A DNA stretch of 64,000 nucleotides from JAGPUQ01 sp049325095 (GCA_049325095.1 JBMOPO010000025.1:57974-121973), one strand, 5' to 3'; positions 8,141 through 17,298 are shown, numbered from the stretch's first letter. Translations and numbers: made by a program. Notes: generated by a model not told the origin, from the letters alone.

Positions 8141-9280
8141 TCAAAGTCCGAACAACGACCGGGCGTTTTCTCCCAGCACTGCGCGCTGGTCGGCTTCGGA
8201 AAGCCGGGCGACACTGGCCCGAACCAATCCGGGCGCATCCAGACTGGCATCGATATGTGGAAAATCCGAGCCCCAGAGAATCCGGTCGCGGCCGACCAGT
8301 TCCAGGCAACTGCCGATGGTGCGCTCCTCGGGTTCGGCCACGAACCAGAGGTTGCGGCGAAAGTACTCGCTGGGCCGGCCCAATGCCAGCTCGGCATCGA
8401 AACCGCGGAAGTGACGGTACTTCTCGTCGAGCCGGTCCATGGCATAGGGCGCCCAGCCGCAGCCGGCCTCGATGGCGACGACTTTCAGACGCGGGAACTT
8501 GTCGAACAGGCCGTCCATCACCATGGCCATGCAGGCCGGCATCACCTGGGATGTCGCGCCCAGGGCAAAGGTGAAGGTACGGTTGGCCGGGGTGTCGTAC
8601 CAATCGCCCACGAAACCCGTGACAAGACGTCTGGTGCGCACGATGACGTGGACCAGCAGCGGTACCCCGGCTTCCTCGACGCGCGCCCACAGGGGATCGA
8701 AATGGGGATGGGCAAAGCCCTTGCCGTCCACCCGTTCCGGGGCCAGGAACACCCCCTTGAAGCCCTGTTCCAGGCGCAGTTCCAGCTCTTTCACCGCACC
8801 GGGAATGTCGCGCAGATTGAGGTGCGCAGCGATCACCAGGCGCTTGCGGTCGGCCGCCTGAAAGTCATGCACCCAGTCGTTGTAGGCGCGGCAATAGGCG
8901 TTGGCGAGCGCGATGTCCGGCGTGTCCCAGAAGATACCGATGGTCGGCAGGACAAGACCCGCGGCCAGACCCCAGCGGTCGAACAGCGCGACGCGGTCGG
9001 GACCGAACATGCTGGAGCGCGGCGCGCCGTCCAGATAGCCGAGACCGGAATCGGGATTCATGGCCAGGTTGCGATCGAGCTCCGCGCCGCCCAGCGCGGC
9101 GGTACAGTTGGGCAGGATCAACTGGTTATCGACGAAGAGCTGATCGATGCCCTCCGGGGAGCGGCGAAACTGGATGCTGCGATGTCGGAAAGCGGGATCG
9201 AGGTAGTTGTCCCACAGATCCGGCGGCTCCAGGACATGGGCGTCGGCGTCGAACAGAAAAGGTTGCGCGGCGGTATCCAT
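8141..9280 (-). CDS. Amidohydrolase family 2 protein (ACMSD-like)
   Basis: A 379-residue TIM-barrel metal-dependent hydrolase or decarboxylase of the amidohydrolase-2 family. The first metal-binding strand carries FDADAHVLEPPDLW at residues 10-23. Later barrel strands carry GVPLLVHVIV, LKVVAIEAGCGWAPY and the metal or catalytic Asp in ILWGSDFPHIDAS. Family members include aminocarboxymuconate-semialdehyde decarboxylase and resorcylate decarboxylases, so C-C cleavage or hydrolysis of a ring-derived acid is plausible. GAGG precedes the ATG. A second member of the same family follows upstream, about 190 bp away. Confidence 0.85.
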   Translation of the reverse strand: MDTAAQPFLFDADAHVLEPPDLWDNYLDPAFRHRSIQFRRSPEGIDQLFVDNQLILPNCTAALGGAELDRNLAMNPDSGLGYLDGAPRSSMFGPDRVALFDRWGLAAGLVLPTIGIFWDTPDIALANAYCRAYNDWVHDFQAADRKRLVIAAHLNLRDIPGAVKELELRLEQGFKGVFLAPERVDGKGFAHPHFDPLWARVEEAGVPLLVHVIVRTRRLVTGFVGDWYDTPANRTFTFALGATSQVMPACMAMVMDGLFDKFPRLKVVAIEAGCGWAPYAMDRLDEKYRHFRGFDAELALGRPSEYFRRNLWFVAEPEERTIGSCLELVGRDRILWGSDFPHIDASLDAPGLVRASVARLSEADQRAVLGENARSLFGL

Positions 9281-9439
9281 GGCGCCTCGTCACCCCGGAT
9301 GCGCACAGGGCGACCACCGACCTGCCGTCGACCGGTCACGCAGCGGAGGCGTGACGGTCACGAGCGATCGCTGCCCTGCCCGGTTCGGGCGCTGTTGTAG
9401 TGGTCCTGACGCTGCCCGGCGCCCGCGGCCAACGGCAAA

Positions 9440-9460
9440 CCGGGGGGCTGAGCCCCCGGG
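9440..9460 (-). terminator. Weak GC-rich hairpin downstream of amidohydrolase gene
   Basis: A stem of GGGGGC and GCCCCC around a TGA loop, followed on the minus strand by GTTTGCC. It sits just past the stop codon of the amidohydrolase gene at 9472-10617 and could end that transcript, but the T-run is only three bases. Confidence 0.35.
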
Positions 9461-9471
9461 TGCCTCGCTGG

Positions 9472-10617
9472 TCATGCCGGAATCTTGTCAACCGGCAGGT
9501 TATAGCACTCGATGATGTTCTCGCGCATGATCCAGCGCATCTGCTCGTTGGTCAGACCACCGGTGTGCTTTTCCAGCATCTCCTGCGACCAGGGCCAGGT
9601 GGCGTCACTGTGCGGGAAGTCGTTGGCCCATACCAGCCGCTTGGGATTCATCAGGTTGGCCACCTTGAAGGCCACCCAATCGTCCTGGAAGGTCAGCCAG
9701 ATGTTGCTGGCGATGTACTCACTGGGCATCTTGGCCAGGTTCTTGCCGCCGCCCAGCCAGACGCCATGGCGCTCGTAGGCGTGGTCCATGCGGTAGGCGT
9801 AGTGCGGCAGCCAGCCGGCATCGGCCTCGGCGGCGATGAACTTGAGCTTCGGATGGCGCTCGAACACGCCGCTGAGCACGAACACGCCCATCACATCCTG
9901 TACGCTGCGGATGATGCTCATGAAGCCGTTGACCTTGTTGCCGCGCACCCGGGCGATATCGCCCACGCCGCCGCCGCGCGAGGTCAGGATGTGGAAGGAC
10001 AGCGGCATGTTCAGATCCACCGCGCACTCCCACAGCGCGTCGTACATCGGGTGGTCGTAGTCCTCCTGGGCCGGGTCGCCGGGCATCATCATGCCCACGA
10101 AGCCCTTCTTCTTGCAGTCCTGGAAATCCTTGATCATCTGGTCGACGGATTCACCGGAGGTCTGCCCCAGCCCGAACATCCGGCCCTCGGGCGCATCGGT
10201 CAGGTAGTGCGCCAGCCATTCGTTGTAGGCGTGCATGCAGGCGGTCTTGTAGGCGAAATCGGGATGGTTGCACAGCGCCATGCCCACCGACGGATAGATG
10301 ATCTCGGCAACCACGCCGTCGCGGTCCTGGTCCGCCACCCGGTACCTGGCGTCGTAGCCGCTGCGATGGAGTTGATCGAAGGTACAGCCCTTGGTGCGCT
10401 GGCCGAGCTCTTCCGGGCTGAGGCCGGCGGCGGCCACCAGGCCCAGGGGAATGGCGCTCTCCATGCCGGGAATCACATAGGTATCGTTGCCGGCAGCGTC
10501 GCGCTTGATGGTCGGGGCACGGTCGCGGTACTTGGGATCGATGTAGTCGGTATAACAGTTGGCCGGCTCGACGATGTGCGAATCGGCGGAAATCAGTCCA
10601 AAACCCAGGCTGCTCAT
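9472..10617 (-). CDS. Amidohydrolase family 2 protein (ACMSD-like)
   Basis: A 381-residue amidohydrolase-2 protein related to the gene at 8141-9280 but clearly diverged. The metal motif is ISADSHIVEPANCY near the N-terminus. Other barrel landmarks are MPLSFHILTSRGGG, LKFIAAEADAGWLPHYAYR and LVWANDFPHSDATWPWS, the last carrying the conserved Asp. I set the start at the ATG at 10617, with GGAG 8 nt upstream; an upstream extension in the same frame lacks family similarity. A sigma70-like promoter candidate lies about 115 bp further upstream. A decarboxylase or hydrolase acting on a cyclic acid is the likeliest role, but the substrate is unknown. Confidence 0.85.
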   Translation of the reverse strand: MSSLGFGLISADSHIVEPANCYTDYIDPKYRDRAPTIKRDAAGNDTYVIPGMESAIPLGLVAAAGLSPEELGQRTKGCTFDQLHRSGYDARYRVADQDRDGVVAEIIYPSVGMALCNHPDFAYKTACMHAYNEWLAHYLTDAPEGRMFGLGQTSGESVDQMIKDFQDCKKKGFVGMMMPGDPAQEDYDHPMYDALWECAVDLNMPLSFHILTSRGGGVGDIARVRGNKVNGFMSIIRSVQDVMGVFVLSGVFERHPKLKFIAAEADAGWLPHYAYRMDHAYERHGVWLGGGKNLAKMPSEYIASNIWLTFQDDWVAFKVANLMNPKRLVWANDFPHSDATWPWSQEMLEKHTGGLTNEQMRWIMRENIIECYNLPVDKIPA

Positions 10618-10731
10618 CTGAGATGCTCCATGATTGTCGAGGAGGGAGGAACTCCGCCGTCCGGAGCACGGCGGATCGAGCCCTGCTTTACCAACCGGCA
10701 ACCCAGGTTACCGGTGATTAGCATCCCACCG

Positions 10732-10760
10732 AATTTAAGCAAACGATTGACACAATTCAA
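10732..10760 (-). promoter_or_regulatory. Candidate sigma70 promoter for the amidohydrolase gene
   Basis: On the minus strand, TTGAAT (10760-10755) and TAAATT (10737-10732) are separated by 17 bp in an AT-rich patch unusual for this GC-rich region. The predicted start would give a leader of about 108 nt before the ATG at 10617. Confidence 0.4.
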
Positions 10761-10795
10761 CTCCGAACCCCGAGATCAATGACCGGATCCACGGT

Positions 10796-10816
10796 CGAAA
10801 CCCCGCCTGCGCGGGG
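10796..10816 (-). terminator. Intrinsic terminator of the LLM oxidoreductase gene
   Basis: A 6-bp GC stem (CCCCGC with GCGGGG, 4-nt loop) followed on the minus strand by TTTCGA, 28 bp after the stop codon of the LLM gene at 10845. The T-run is short, so efficiency may be moderate. Confidence 0.5.
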
Positions 10817-10844
10817 CTTCGGCCGCGTTCGAGAGTGGCGCGCC

Positions 10845-12059
10845 TCAGGCCTTGATCCGGTCGGTGAAGCGCGGCCAGACCTTGGTGGTCATCAGCTCCA
10901 AATGGCGCATCATCGCCCGCTGCGGAACCAGCTCGTTGTAGCCCATCATCCAGAAGTAATCCGCCGGCAACTCCTTGAACAGGGCCTCCAGCTTGCGGGT
11001 GACGGTGTCGGGGCTGCCGCAGATCACCAGCCCGCGCTGCTCCAGCGACTCGAAGTCGTTCTGGATCTTCATGGGATCCTCGCCGGGCAGCGCGATGGCC
11101 GCATTGAAGCCAAACGGCTGGAAGAATTTGCACCACAGGAAAGCACCGGCGTCCATGGCGATGCGGCGCGCCTCCGCATCGGTGTCGGCGCAGACGATCT
11201 CGCGGGTGATACCCATGTTGGCGCCGAAGCGATCGTCCTTGCCGCAGGCGGCCATCTCTTCCTGGGCGGCGCGGAACTGGCCCTTGGCGGCCTCCAGATC
11301 GCCGGCGATGATGGAGATCGGCGACACGCCGTGGCGCATCGCCCAGCGGATGGTACGCTCGGAAAAGCTGAACGGCTGGAACAGATCCGGGATGCGCTTG
11401 TTGTAGGTTTTGGGCGCGATGCCGATCTCCCGCACCAGGCCCTGGTCGTCGATGCCCCGGCCGAACTCCCGGCTCACCTCCACCGCCGGCCAGTAGATGT
11501 CGTCCGCCGGCGGGATCTGCCAATGCTTGCCCCGGTGGCTGAAGGTATCGTTCTGCCAGGCCTTCATGATGATCTCGAAGTGCTCCTCATAGAGGTCGCG
11601 CTTGGCCTCCTCGTAGGCCGCCTCGGCGTCGCCGGCGTTGCGCCGCAGGGCCGGGAACTGCTGGCCGATCACGTTCACCCAGCGCGGCTGATAGCCGCGG
11701 GCGAAGCCGGCGAAGGCGCGGCCCTGGGTCATCTGATCGAGGATCGCAATGTCTTCCGCCACCCGGATCGGGTGCTGCGAGGGCAGCACGTTGCCGAGCT
11801 GGCCGACCCGCAAGCGCTTGGTGTGCAGGCCCAGATAGAGGTCGATCATGATCGGGTTGGTGGAGACCTCTTCACCCTCGATGTGAAAGTGGTGCTCGGT
11901 GAAGCCGAAGCCGTAGTAGCCGGTCTCGTCGAGATAGCGCGCCTGCTCCACCAGGTTCCTGAGCATGGTCTGGTACAGGTCGGTGCGGACGCCCGCCATG
12001 CCCTTTTCGATCTCGGCCCGCGGGCCGATGGTCGGCATCGAAAATACGCCTACTTCCAT
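10845..12059 (-). CDS. LLM class flavin-dependent oxidoreductase
   Basis: A 404-residue bacterial-luciferase-like TIM-barrel enzyme. Landmarks are GYYGFGFTEHHFHIEG near residue 48, LRVGQLGNVLPSQHPIRVAEDIAILDQMTQGR near residues 83-115, which is the classic LLM barrel core, and GSPDTVTRKLEALF near the C-terminus. Family members use reduced FMN, or F420 in some lineages, to oxygenate or oxidise carbonyl, alkyl or heterocyclic compounds. GAGGAAG precedes the ATG. It is flanked by its own candidate terminator and by an SDR gene 71 bp upstream. Two further LLM genes occur in the window. The substrate and the electron donor are unknown. Confidence 0.88.
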   Translation of the reverse strand: MEVGVFSMPTIGPRAEIEKGMAGVRTDLYQTMLRNLVEQARYLDETGYYGFGFTEHHFHIEGEEVSTNPIMIDLYLGLHTKRLRVGQLGNVLPSQHPIRVAEDIAILDQMTQGRAFAGFARGYQPRWVNVIGQQFPALRRNAGDAEAAYEEAKRDLYEEHFEIIMKAWQNDTFSHRGKHWQIPPADDIYWPAVEVSREFGRGIDDQGLVREIGIAPKTYNKRIPDLFQPFSFSERTIRWAMRHGVSPISIIAGDLEAAKGQFRAAQEEMAACGKDDRFGANMGITREIVCADTDAEARRIAMDAGAFLWCKFFQPFGFNAAIALPGEDPMKIQNDFESLEQRGLVICGSPDTVTRKLEALFKELPADYFWMMGYNELVPQRAMMRHLELMTTKVWPRFTDRIKA

Positions 12060-12130
12060 CGCAGCTTCCTCATTTCATGGCGCCGCCGGGATGGCGGCGG
12101 GGTGTTGTGCAATCGCAATCGCGCGGATCT

Positions 12131-12895
12131 TCAGCAGGCCGTGGCGCCACCATCCACCACCATGGCGTGCCCGGTGACGAAGGAGGCGTGGTCCGAGCAC
12201 AGCCACACCGCCGCCTCGCCGATCTCGGCAGGCGCACCGAATCGCCCAATCGGCTCGAAGCCGATCATCGCCTGTTCGAGGCGGGGATCGGTGGCGAACA
12301 TCCGCTCCAGCATCGGCGTGCGGATCACCCCCGGGCACACCGCGTTGACGCGAATGCCCTTGGTCGCGTATTCGAGGGCGGCGGTCTTGGTCAGTCCGAC
12401 CACGCCGTGCTTGGCGGCCACATAGGCGCCGGCGTTCTTGGAACCCACCAGGCCGGCGATCGAGGCGGTGCTGACGATGGCCCCGGGACCGCCCTGCTCC
12501 AGAAACTGTCTGACCTGGTACTTGATGCAGAGAAAGACACCCTTCAGGTTCACGTTGTAGTTGAAATCGAAGTTTTCCTCGGTGCACTCGTGGAGGCGGG
12601 TCCAGGTGCCTTCGACTCCGGCATTGTTGTAGGCGCAATCGAGCCGCCCATAGTGACTCACTGCCGCTTTCACCAGGTTTTCGACCTCGGCGGCTTTCGA
12701 CACATCGCAGCGCACGAAGGTCGCCTCGCCGCCAGCCTCCCGAATGAGCCTTGCCGTTTCCGCACCGGCTGCTTCCTGAAGGTCCGCAACCACCACCCTG
12801 GCCCCTTCGCGGGCGAAGATCTGCGCCGCCGCGCGGCCGATGCCACCGGCGGCGCCGGTCACCAGCGCCACCTTGCCTTCTACGATACCTGCCAT
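12131..12895 (-). CDS. SDR family oxidoreductase
   Basis: A 254-residue classical short-chain dehydrogenase. TGAAGGIG is at residues 13-20, NNAG at 90-93, and the catalytic set is Ser145, Tyr158 and Lys162 (YVAAK). I chose the ATG at 12895, with GAGGAG 8 nt upstream; a GTG two codons earlier is an alternative. It is a paralogue of the SDR at 14210-14977: the two share DCAYNNAGVEG/DCAFNNAGVEG, KHGVVGLTKTAALE/KHGVIGLTKTAALE and WLCSD-ASFVTG. These two flank a CaiB-type CoA-transferase gene, so they may oxidise related intermediates of one pathway. Substrate not inferable. Confidence 0.87.
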   Translation of the reverse strand: MAGIVEGKVALVTGAAGGIGRAAAQIFAREGARVVVADLQEAAGAETARLIREAGGEATFVRCDVSKAAEVENLVKAAVSHYGRLDCAYNNAGVEGTWTRLHECTEENFDFNYNVNLKGVFLCIKYQVRQFLEQGGPGAIVSTASIAGLVGSKNAGAYVAAKHGVVGLTKTAALEYATKGIRVNAVCPGVIRTPMLERMFATDPRLEQAMIGFEPIGRFGAPAEIGEAAVWLCSDHASFVTGHAMVVDGGATAC

Positions 12896-12925
12896 ACTCA
12901 CTGCTCCTCGGTTGCCATCACGGCC

Positions 12926-14158
12926 TCAGGCGGCGCGCGGCGCGGGTCGCTCGGGAAGGGGTTCGGCATGCAGCACGCCGGCCTGCGCGAGCTCCCGGAT
13001 GCGCGCCTCGCCGTAGCCGATCTCCCCGAGCACCGCGGCGTTGTGCTCACCCAGGTAGGGCGCCTCCAGATCCAGGTGCCCGGGAAACTCGGAAAAGCGC
13101 AGCGGATTGCCCGGCACCTGGAAGTTGCCCAGCGAACGGTCGTAGATGGTGCGCACCGTCTCCCGCTCGATCAGATGCGGATGCCGGCAGGCCTGCTCCA
13201 CGGTGAGGATGGGCGCCACCGGGATGTGGCCCTCTTCGAGAATCCGGATCGCCGCTTCGTCGCTTTCCTGGGCCTGCAGCCACGCTTCGATGATGGCGAT
13301 CAGCTCGTGCCGGTTCTTGGCGCGCGAGGCATTGTCGATGTAGCGCGGGTCCTCGGCCAGTTCCGGGCGGCCCATGACCTCGCACAGCTTCGGCCACAGG
13401 TGCAGGATCGGCAGCAGAAACAGATAGGAGTCCCTGCTCTTGAAAATCCCGCCGGGAGCCACGGCATAGTGATGCGAGCCGGAGCGGGTGGGCTGGATTT
13501 CGCCCTTGCTGCACGACCAGACCTGCACATTGACCTCGTGATAGTGGAAATAGCTGTCGAGCAGCGAGATGTCGAGGTACTGGCCCTTGCCGGTCCGCTC
13601 GCGATAGAGCAGCGCAAACCCGATGGCGCAGGCGGCGTGCACCCCGGTGCTGACATCGCCGATCGCCGCCATGGGGAAGGCGGGCGGTTTGTCGGGGTCG
13701 CCGATCATGCTGGTGATGCCCGAATACGCCTGGCCGATGTTGTCGAAGCCGGGCAGATGGGCGAGCGGACCGCTCTGGCCGAACGCGGAGATCGAGCACA
13801 TGACGATCTCGGGGTTGACCGTCTTGATGACGTCGTAGCCCAAACCGAGCCGCGCCATGACCCCGGGGGCGAAGTTCTCGACCAACACGTCGCAGTGCCT
13901 GGCGAGGTCCTTGACGATCTTTACCCCATCGGCGCTCTTGAGATCCACGCCGACACTGCGCTTGCCGCGGTTCTGCTGCACATAGTAGGCGCTGCGCCCA
14001 TCGGGGCCGAGAAACGGAAACTTGCGGCTGGGATCGCCGCCGGGCCATTCGACCTTGATCACCTCGGCGCCGGCCTCGACCAGGATGCGGGTGGCCGCCG
14101 GGCCGGCCAGGAACTGGGTGAGGTCGAGCACCCGATAGCCGTCGAGTACGTGTTTCAT
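12926..14158 (-). CDS. CaiB/BaiF family CoA-transferase
   Basis: A 410-residue class III CoA-transferase, which moves CoA between carboxylic acids through a covalent aspartyl-CoA intermediate. Landmarks are RVLDLTQFLAGPAATRILVEAGAEVIKVE at the N-terminus, with the family's core Rossmann start, NRGKRSVGVDLKS, the DVLVENFAPGVMARLGLGYD region, and the candidate catalytic Asp in AAIGDVSTGVHAA near residue 168. The length is normal for the family. It lies between two paralogous SDR genes with gaps of 30 and 51 bp, all on the minus strand, suggesting one operon. A role in activating or exchanging the CoA of the catabolic substrate fits, but the acid is unknown. Confidence 0.9.
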   Translation of the reverse strand: MKHVLDGYRVLDLTQFLAGPAATRILVEAGAEVIKVEWPGGDPSRKFPFLGPDGRSAYYVQQNRGKRSVGVDLKSADGVKIVKDLARHCDVLVENFAPGVMARLGLGYDVIKTVNPEIVMCSISAFGQSGPLAHLPGFDNIGQAYSGITSMIGDPDKPPAFPMAAIGDVSTGVHAACAIGFALLYRERTGKGQYLDISLLDSYFHYHEVNVQVWSCSKGEIQPTRSGSHHYAVAPGGIFKSRDSYLFLLPILHLWPKLCEVMGRPELAEDPRYIDNASRAKNRHELIAIIEAWLQAQESDEAAIRILEEGHIPVAPILTVEQACRHPHLIERETVRTIYDRSLGNFQVPGNPLRFSEFPGHLDLEAPYLGEHNAAVLGEIGYGEARIRELAQAGVLHAEPLPERPAPRAA

Positions 14159-14209
14159 GGGACTTGCCTCCGGTTCTTATGTGATTCGGCGCGGCCCCTG
14201 CCGCGGCGC

Positions 14210-14977
14210 CTACTGCGCGAACGAGCCCCCATCGACCGACATCGCCAGGCCGGTGACGAACGACGCCCGGTCCGAGCACAGCCAGACCACGGCTTCGGCG
14301 ATCTCCCCGGGCCGGCCCAGGCGGCCGACCGGCTCCATGCGCCGCATCATCTCGTAGCCCTTCTCGGTGCCGCCCACGATGCGATGGAGCATGGGCGTCT
14401 CGATGGCGCCCGGGCACACCGCGTTGACGCGAATGCCCTCTTTGGCGAACTCCAGGGCGGCGGTCTTGGTCAGGCCGATCACCCCGTGCTTGGCCGCCAC
14501 GTAGGCACTGCCGCGCGGCACGCCCACCAGCCCGGCCAGCGACGAGGTATTGACGATGGCGCCCGGGGAGCCCTGGCGCAGGAACTGCTCGATCTCGTAC
14601 TTCATGCAGCGCCACACGCCCTTGAGGTTGACCGCGATGTTGAGATCGAAGTTTTCCTCGCTGCAGGTGATGGTGGTGGCGCGGGTGTCGCCCTCGACCC
14701 CGGCGTTGTTGAAGGCGCAATCCAGGCGGCCGAAGGCCTCCACCGCGCCGGCCACCAGGGCCTCCACCTCCGGGCCCCGGGTCACGTCGCAGCGGAGGAA
14801 CACCGCTTCGCCGCCGGCGCGCCGCACCCGCGCGACGGTCTCCTCCCCGGCCTCGCGGTCGATGTCGGACACCACCACCCGCGCCCCCTCGCGCGCGAAG
14901 GCCAGCGCGGTCTCGCGGCCGATCCCCGAGCCCGCGCCGGTGATCAGACCGACCTTGCCTTGCAGGTCTCCCGGCAT
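14210..14977 (-). CDS. SDR family oxidoreductase
   Basis: A 255-residue classical SDR: TGAGSGIG at residues 13-20, NNAG at 90-93, Ser146, Tyr159 and Lys163. The start is the ATG at 14977 with GGGGGGAAG directly upstream; an open extension of 25 codons lacks support. It is a paralogue of the SDR at 12131-12895 and is the first gene of the minus-strand row reaching down to about 1.5 kb. The 163 bp between it and the divergent enoyl-CoA hydratase gene must hold promoters for both directions, although I see no strong consensus. Confidence 0.87.
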   Translation of the reverse strand: MPGDLQGKVGLITGAGSGIGRETALAFAREGARVVVSDIDREAGEETVARVRRAGGEAVFLRCDVTRGPEVEALVAGAVEAFGRLDCAFNNAGVEGDTRATTITCSEENFDLNIAVNLKGVWRCMKYEIEQFLRQGSPGAIVNTSSLAGLVGVPRGSAYVAAKHGVIGLTKTAALEFAKEGIRVNAVCPGAIETPMLHRIVGGTEKGYEMMRRMEPVGRLGRPGEIAEAVVWLCSDRASFVTGLAMSVDGGSFAQ

Positions 14978-15140
14978 CTTCCCCCCAAGGGCTGCGCGCG
15001 GTACGCGCGTCACGATCTGACGGGAGCTTAGCGCCCACCCCCCGGCTGTCAACCCGGGCCCTCGACCCGGGAGACCTTTGGCGTATCATGGCAACCCGTT
15101 GACGCAGGCACCCGCCGCCCTTCCCCACTGGAGGATCTCA

Positions 15141-15938
15141 GTGAAAACCCCGGCCATCACCGACGACCTGATCTACGAGAAAAAAGGCCAGCTCGCCTAC
15201 CTGACTTTCAACCGGCCCAGCGAGATGAATTCCATCACCCCGGAGATGCTGGATGATCTCGAGGTGGTCACCGAGGACTTCAAGAACGACAGCGAGCTGC
15301 TGGTGCTGATCGTCACCGGGGCGGGCGACAAGGCGTTCTGCGCCGGCGCGGATCTCAAGAAGACCATCACCAAACTGACCGCCGAGGCCGCCGCCGGCGG
15401 CCGCTTCATGGCCAGGCCGGAACAGCGCTTCTTCAGCACCTGCTTCAAGCCCATCATCGCCGCCATCAACGGCTTCTGCCTGGCCGGCGGCACCGAGATC
15501 ATCCAGGGCATGGACATCCGCATCGCCGCCGAGCACGCCCGCTTCGGCCTGCCCGAAGTGCACTGGGGCATCATCCCGGGCGGCGGCTCCCATGTGCGCC
15601 TGCCGCGCCAGATCCCCTACTGCCACGCCATGGACATCATCCTCACCGGCCGCCAGCTGACCGCACAGGAAGCCCTGGCGTTCGGCCTGATCAACCGGGT
15701 GGTGCCCGCCGGCAAGGTGCTGGCCGAGGCGGAGCGCTACGCCAAACTGATCTGCCGCAACGGCCCGCTCGCCGTCCAGGCCGCCAAGGAAGCGGTGATC
15801 ACCGCCTACAACCAGTCCTGGGAGGAGGGCTTCCGCACCGAGGCGCTGCTCGCCGAGCGGATCTTCAAGACCGAGGATGCGAGGGAAGGGCCCAGGGCCT
15901 TTGCCGAGAAGCGCGAACCCGTCTACCGGGGCCGCTGA
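15141..15938 (+). CDS. Enoyl-CoA hydratase/isomerase family protein
   Basis: A 265-residue crotonase-fold protein. The CoA-binding oxyanion segments are GAGDKAFCAGADL and AAINGFCLAGGTE. Both glutamates that act in hydratases appear to be present, in GGTEIIQ and GLPEVHWG, so a true hydratase role is possible. The start is GTG at 15141 with GGAG 7 nt upstream; an upstream ATG frame has no family similarity. It opens a short plus-strand row with a small secreted protein 10 bp later and a thioesterase, divergent from the SDR/CoA-transferase row. It probably hydrates an unsaturated acyl-CoA in the same pathway. Confidence 0.88.
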   Translation: MKTPAITDDLIYEKKGQLAYLTFNRPSEMNSITPEMLDDLEVVTEDFKNDSELLVLIVTGAGDKAFCAGADLKKTITKLTAEAAAGGRFMARPEQRFFSTCFKPIIAAINGFCLAGGTEIIQGMDIRIAAEHARFGLPEVHWGIIPGGGSHVRLPRQIPYCHAMDIILTGRQLTAQEALAFGLINRVVPAGKVLAEAERYAKLICRNGPLAVQAAKEAVITAYNQSWEEGFRTEALLAERIFKTEDAREGPRAFAEKREPVYRGR

Positions 15939-15948
15939 GGATCCCGCC

Positions 15949-16299
15949 GTGCGCCGCGCAACCCGCCGGCTCACCGGGCTGCTGTGCGGTCTGGCTGCAC
16001 TGGCCGCGGCACCGGCCGCGGCGCAGACCTTTCCGGTGGATCTCAACCAGGACCTGGGCGGCCTCAAGATCATCGCCCAGGTGCAGGCCGCGGATGCCGC
16101 CGGCGACGTCATGGTGCTCACGCTCACCAACCTCGACCGGCGCGACGCCCGCTGCACCGCCACCTTCGACATCCGGGTCCTGCCGCCCAAGACCTACCGG
16201 CGCCAGGTCGCTGCGGGCGAGCGCGTCCAGATCCACCACCGCGTCAAGCGCGCGGTGAACCGGATGATCATCGACCTCAGCTGCGCCCCGGACGCCTGA
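15949..16299 (+). CDS. Small secreted protein of unknown function
   Basis: A 116-residue protein that I do not recognise. It starts with GTG at 15949, in a GAGG context that overlaps the end of the hydratase gene. The N-terminus has Arg residues, a hydrophobic core LLCGLAALAAAPA and an AAAQ-type cleavage site, so a Sec signal peptide is likely and the mature protein of about 90 residues would be periplasmic. The mature part alternates short hydrophobic strands (KIIAQVQA, VMVLTLTNL, TFDIRVLPP) and has two Cys, in DARCTATF and LSCAPDA, which could form a disulfide. An immunoglobulin-like beta-sandwich is possible. Its link to the neighbouring CoA genes is unclear. Confidence 0.65.
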   Translation: MRRATRRLTGLLCGLAALAAAPAAAQTFPVDLNQDLGGLKIIAQVQAADAAGDVMVLTLTNLDRRDARCTATFDIRVLPPKTYRRQVAAGERVQIHHRVKRAVNRMIIDLSCAPDA

Positions 16300-16313
16300 C
16301 GGGCGGGACCACC

Positions 16314-17201
16314 ATGGGCGCGATGACCACCACGGTGCGCGGCAACGTCAAGGCCTGGGAGTGCGACCTCATGGAGCACATGAACGTCCAGCACTACCTG
16401 GGCCGCTCCGCCGAAACCCTGGGCCAGCTCCGGGTTCTGCTCGGGCTGCCCGCGGGCAGCGTGCTGCGCCCGCGCCGCGAGCGCGTACTGTTCCTGCGCG
16501 AGCTGCGCGACGGCGCCAGCTTCGAGATCGCCACCGGCATCCTGGCACTGCGCCGCAGCGGCCTCACCACCTTCAACGAGATGCGCAACATCGACAGCGG
16601 CGCCAGCGCCGCGCGCTTTGTCATCGAGCTCGACCTGACCGACGCCGCCGGCGCGCCCCTGCCGCTGCCGGAGCCTTGCCTGGCCGCCGCCGAACCCCTG
16701 CGCATCGCCGCGCCGGAGGACCTGCGCCCGCCCGCGCGGCTGCGCCAGCCGCCGGCGCGGGACTGGGCCACCGCCGAGGCGCTGGGCCTGCTCGACACCG
16801 CGCGCGGCACCATCGAGCCCTGGGAGTGCGACGCCCGCGGCGAACTCCATCCGCGCTTCTTCATGGCGCGCTGTTCCGATGCGGTCACCCACCTCCAGCA
16901 CCACTACGGCCTCACCCCGGACTACCGCAGGGCGCGCGGCCTAGGCAGTGCCGCGCTCGAATACGACATCGAATTCCACCGCCCGCTGCGCGCCGGCGAC
17001 GCCATCGTCACCCGCAGCGGCCTGCGCGAGATGGAGGGCAAGATCCAGCGTTTCTTCCACTGGTTCCTGAACGCCGCCAGCCGCGAGACCGCAGCCACCG
17101 TGGAGACCGCCGGCACCCTGTTCGACTTCGAGTCGCGCCGCTCGGTACCCATCCCCGACGACCTGCGCGCGCGGGCCGCGCCCCTGGTGCAGCGCTTCTG
17201 A
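16314..17201 (+). CDS. Acyl-CoA thioesterase-like protein, two hotdog domains
   Basis: A 295-residue protein with two hotdog-fold units. The first begins VKAWECDLMEHMNVQHYL near residue 12, matching the ECD--GHMN active-site turn of 4-hydroxybenzoyl-CoA-type thioesterases. The second begins EPWECDARGELHPRFFMAR near residue 164, with the same register. Such proteins release free acids from acyl-CoAs, and the double form suggests an internal duplication acting as a pseudo-dimer. The ATG at 16314 lacks a strong ribosome-binding site, and an in-frame ATG at 16323 is an alternative. It lies 14 bp after the small secreted protein gene. Confidence 0.78.
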   Translation: MGAMTTTVRGNVKAWECDLMEHMNVQHYLGRSAETLGQLRVLLGLPAGSVLRPRRERVLFLRELRDGASFEIATGILALRRSGLTTFNEMRNIDSGASAARFVIELDLTDAAGAPLPLPEPCLAAAEPLRIAAPEDLRPPARLRQPPARDWATAEALGLLDTARGTIEPWECDARGELHPRFFMARCSDAVTHLQHHYGLTPDYRRARGLGSAALEYDIEFHRPLRAGDAIVTRSGLREMEGKIQRFFHWFLNAASRETAATVETAGTLFDFESRRSVPIPDDLRARAAPLVQRF

Positions 17202-17298
17202 GGCGAGGTCCGGCCCGCGCGGTCCAAGTGCCGAAGCGGATTGCCGCGCCTGCGGGCACAATCGGGGATCGGCCCGCCCCCATCTTGGAGCACAGCCC

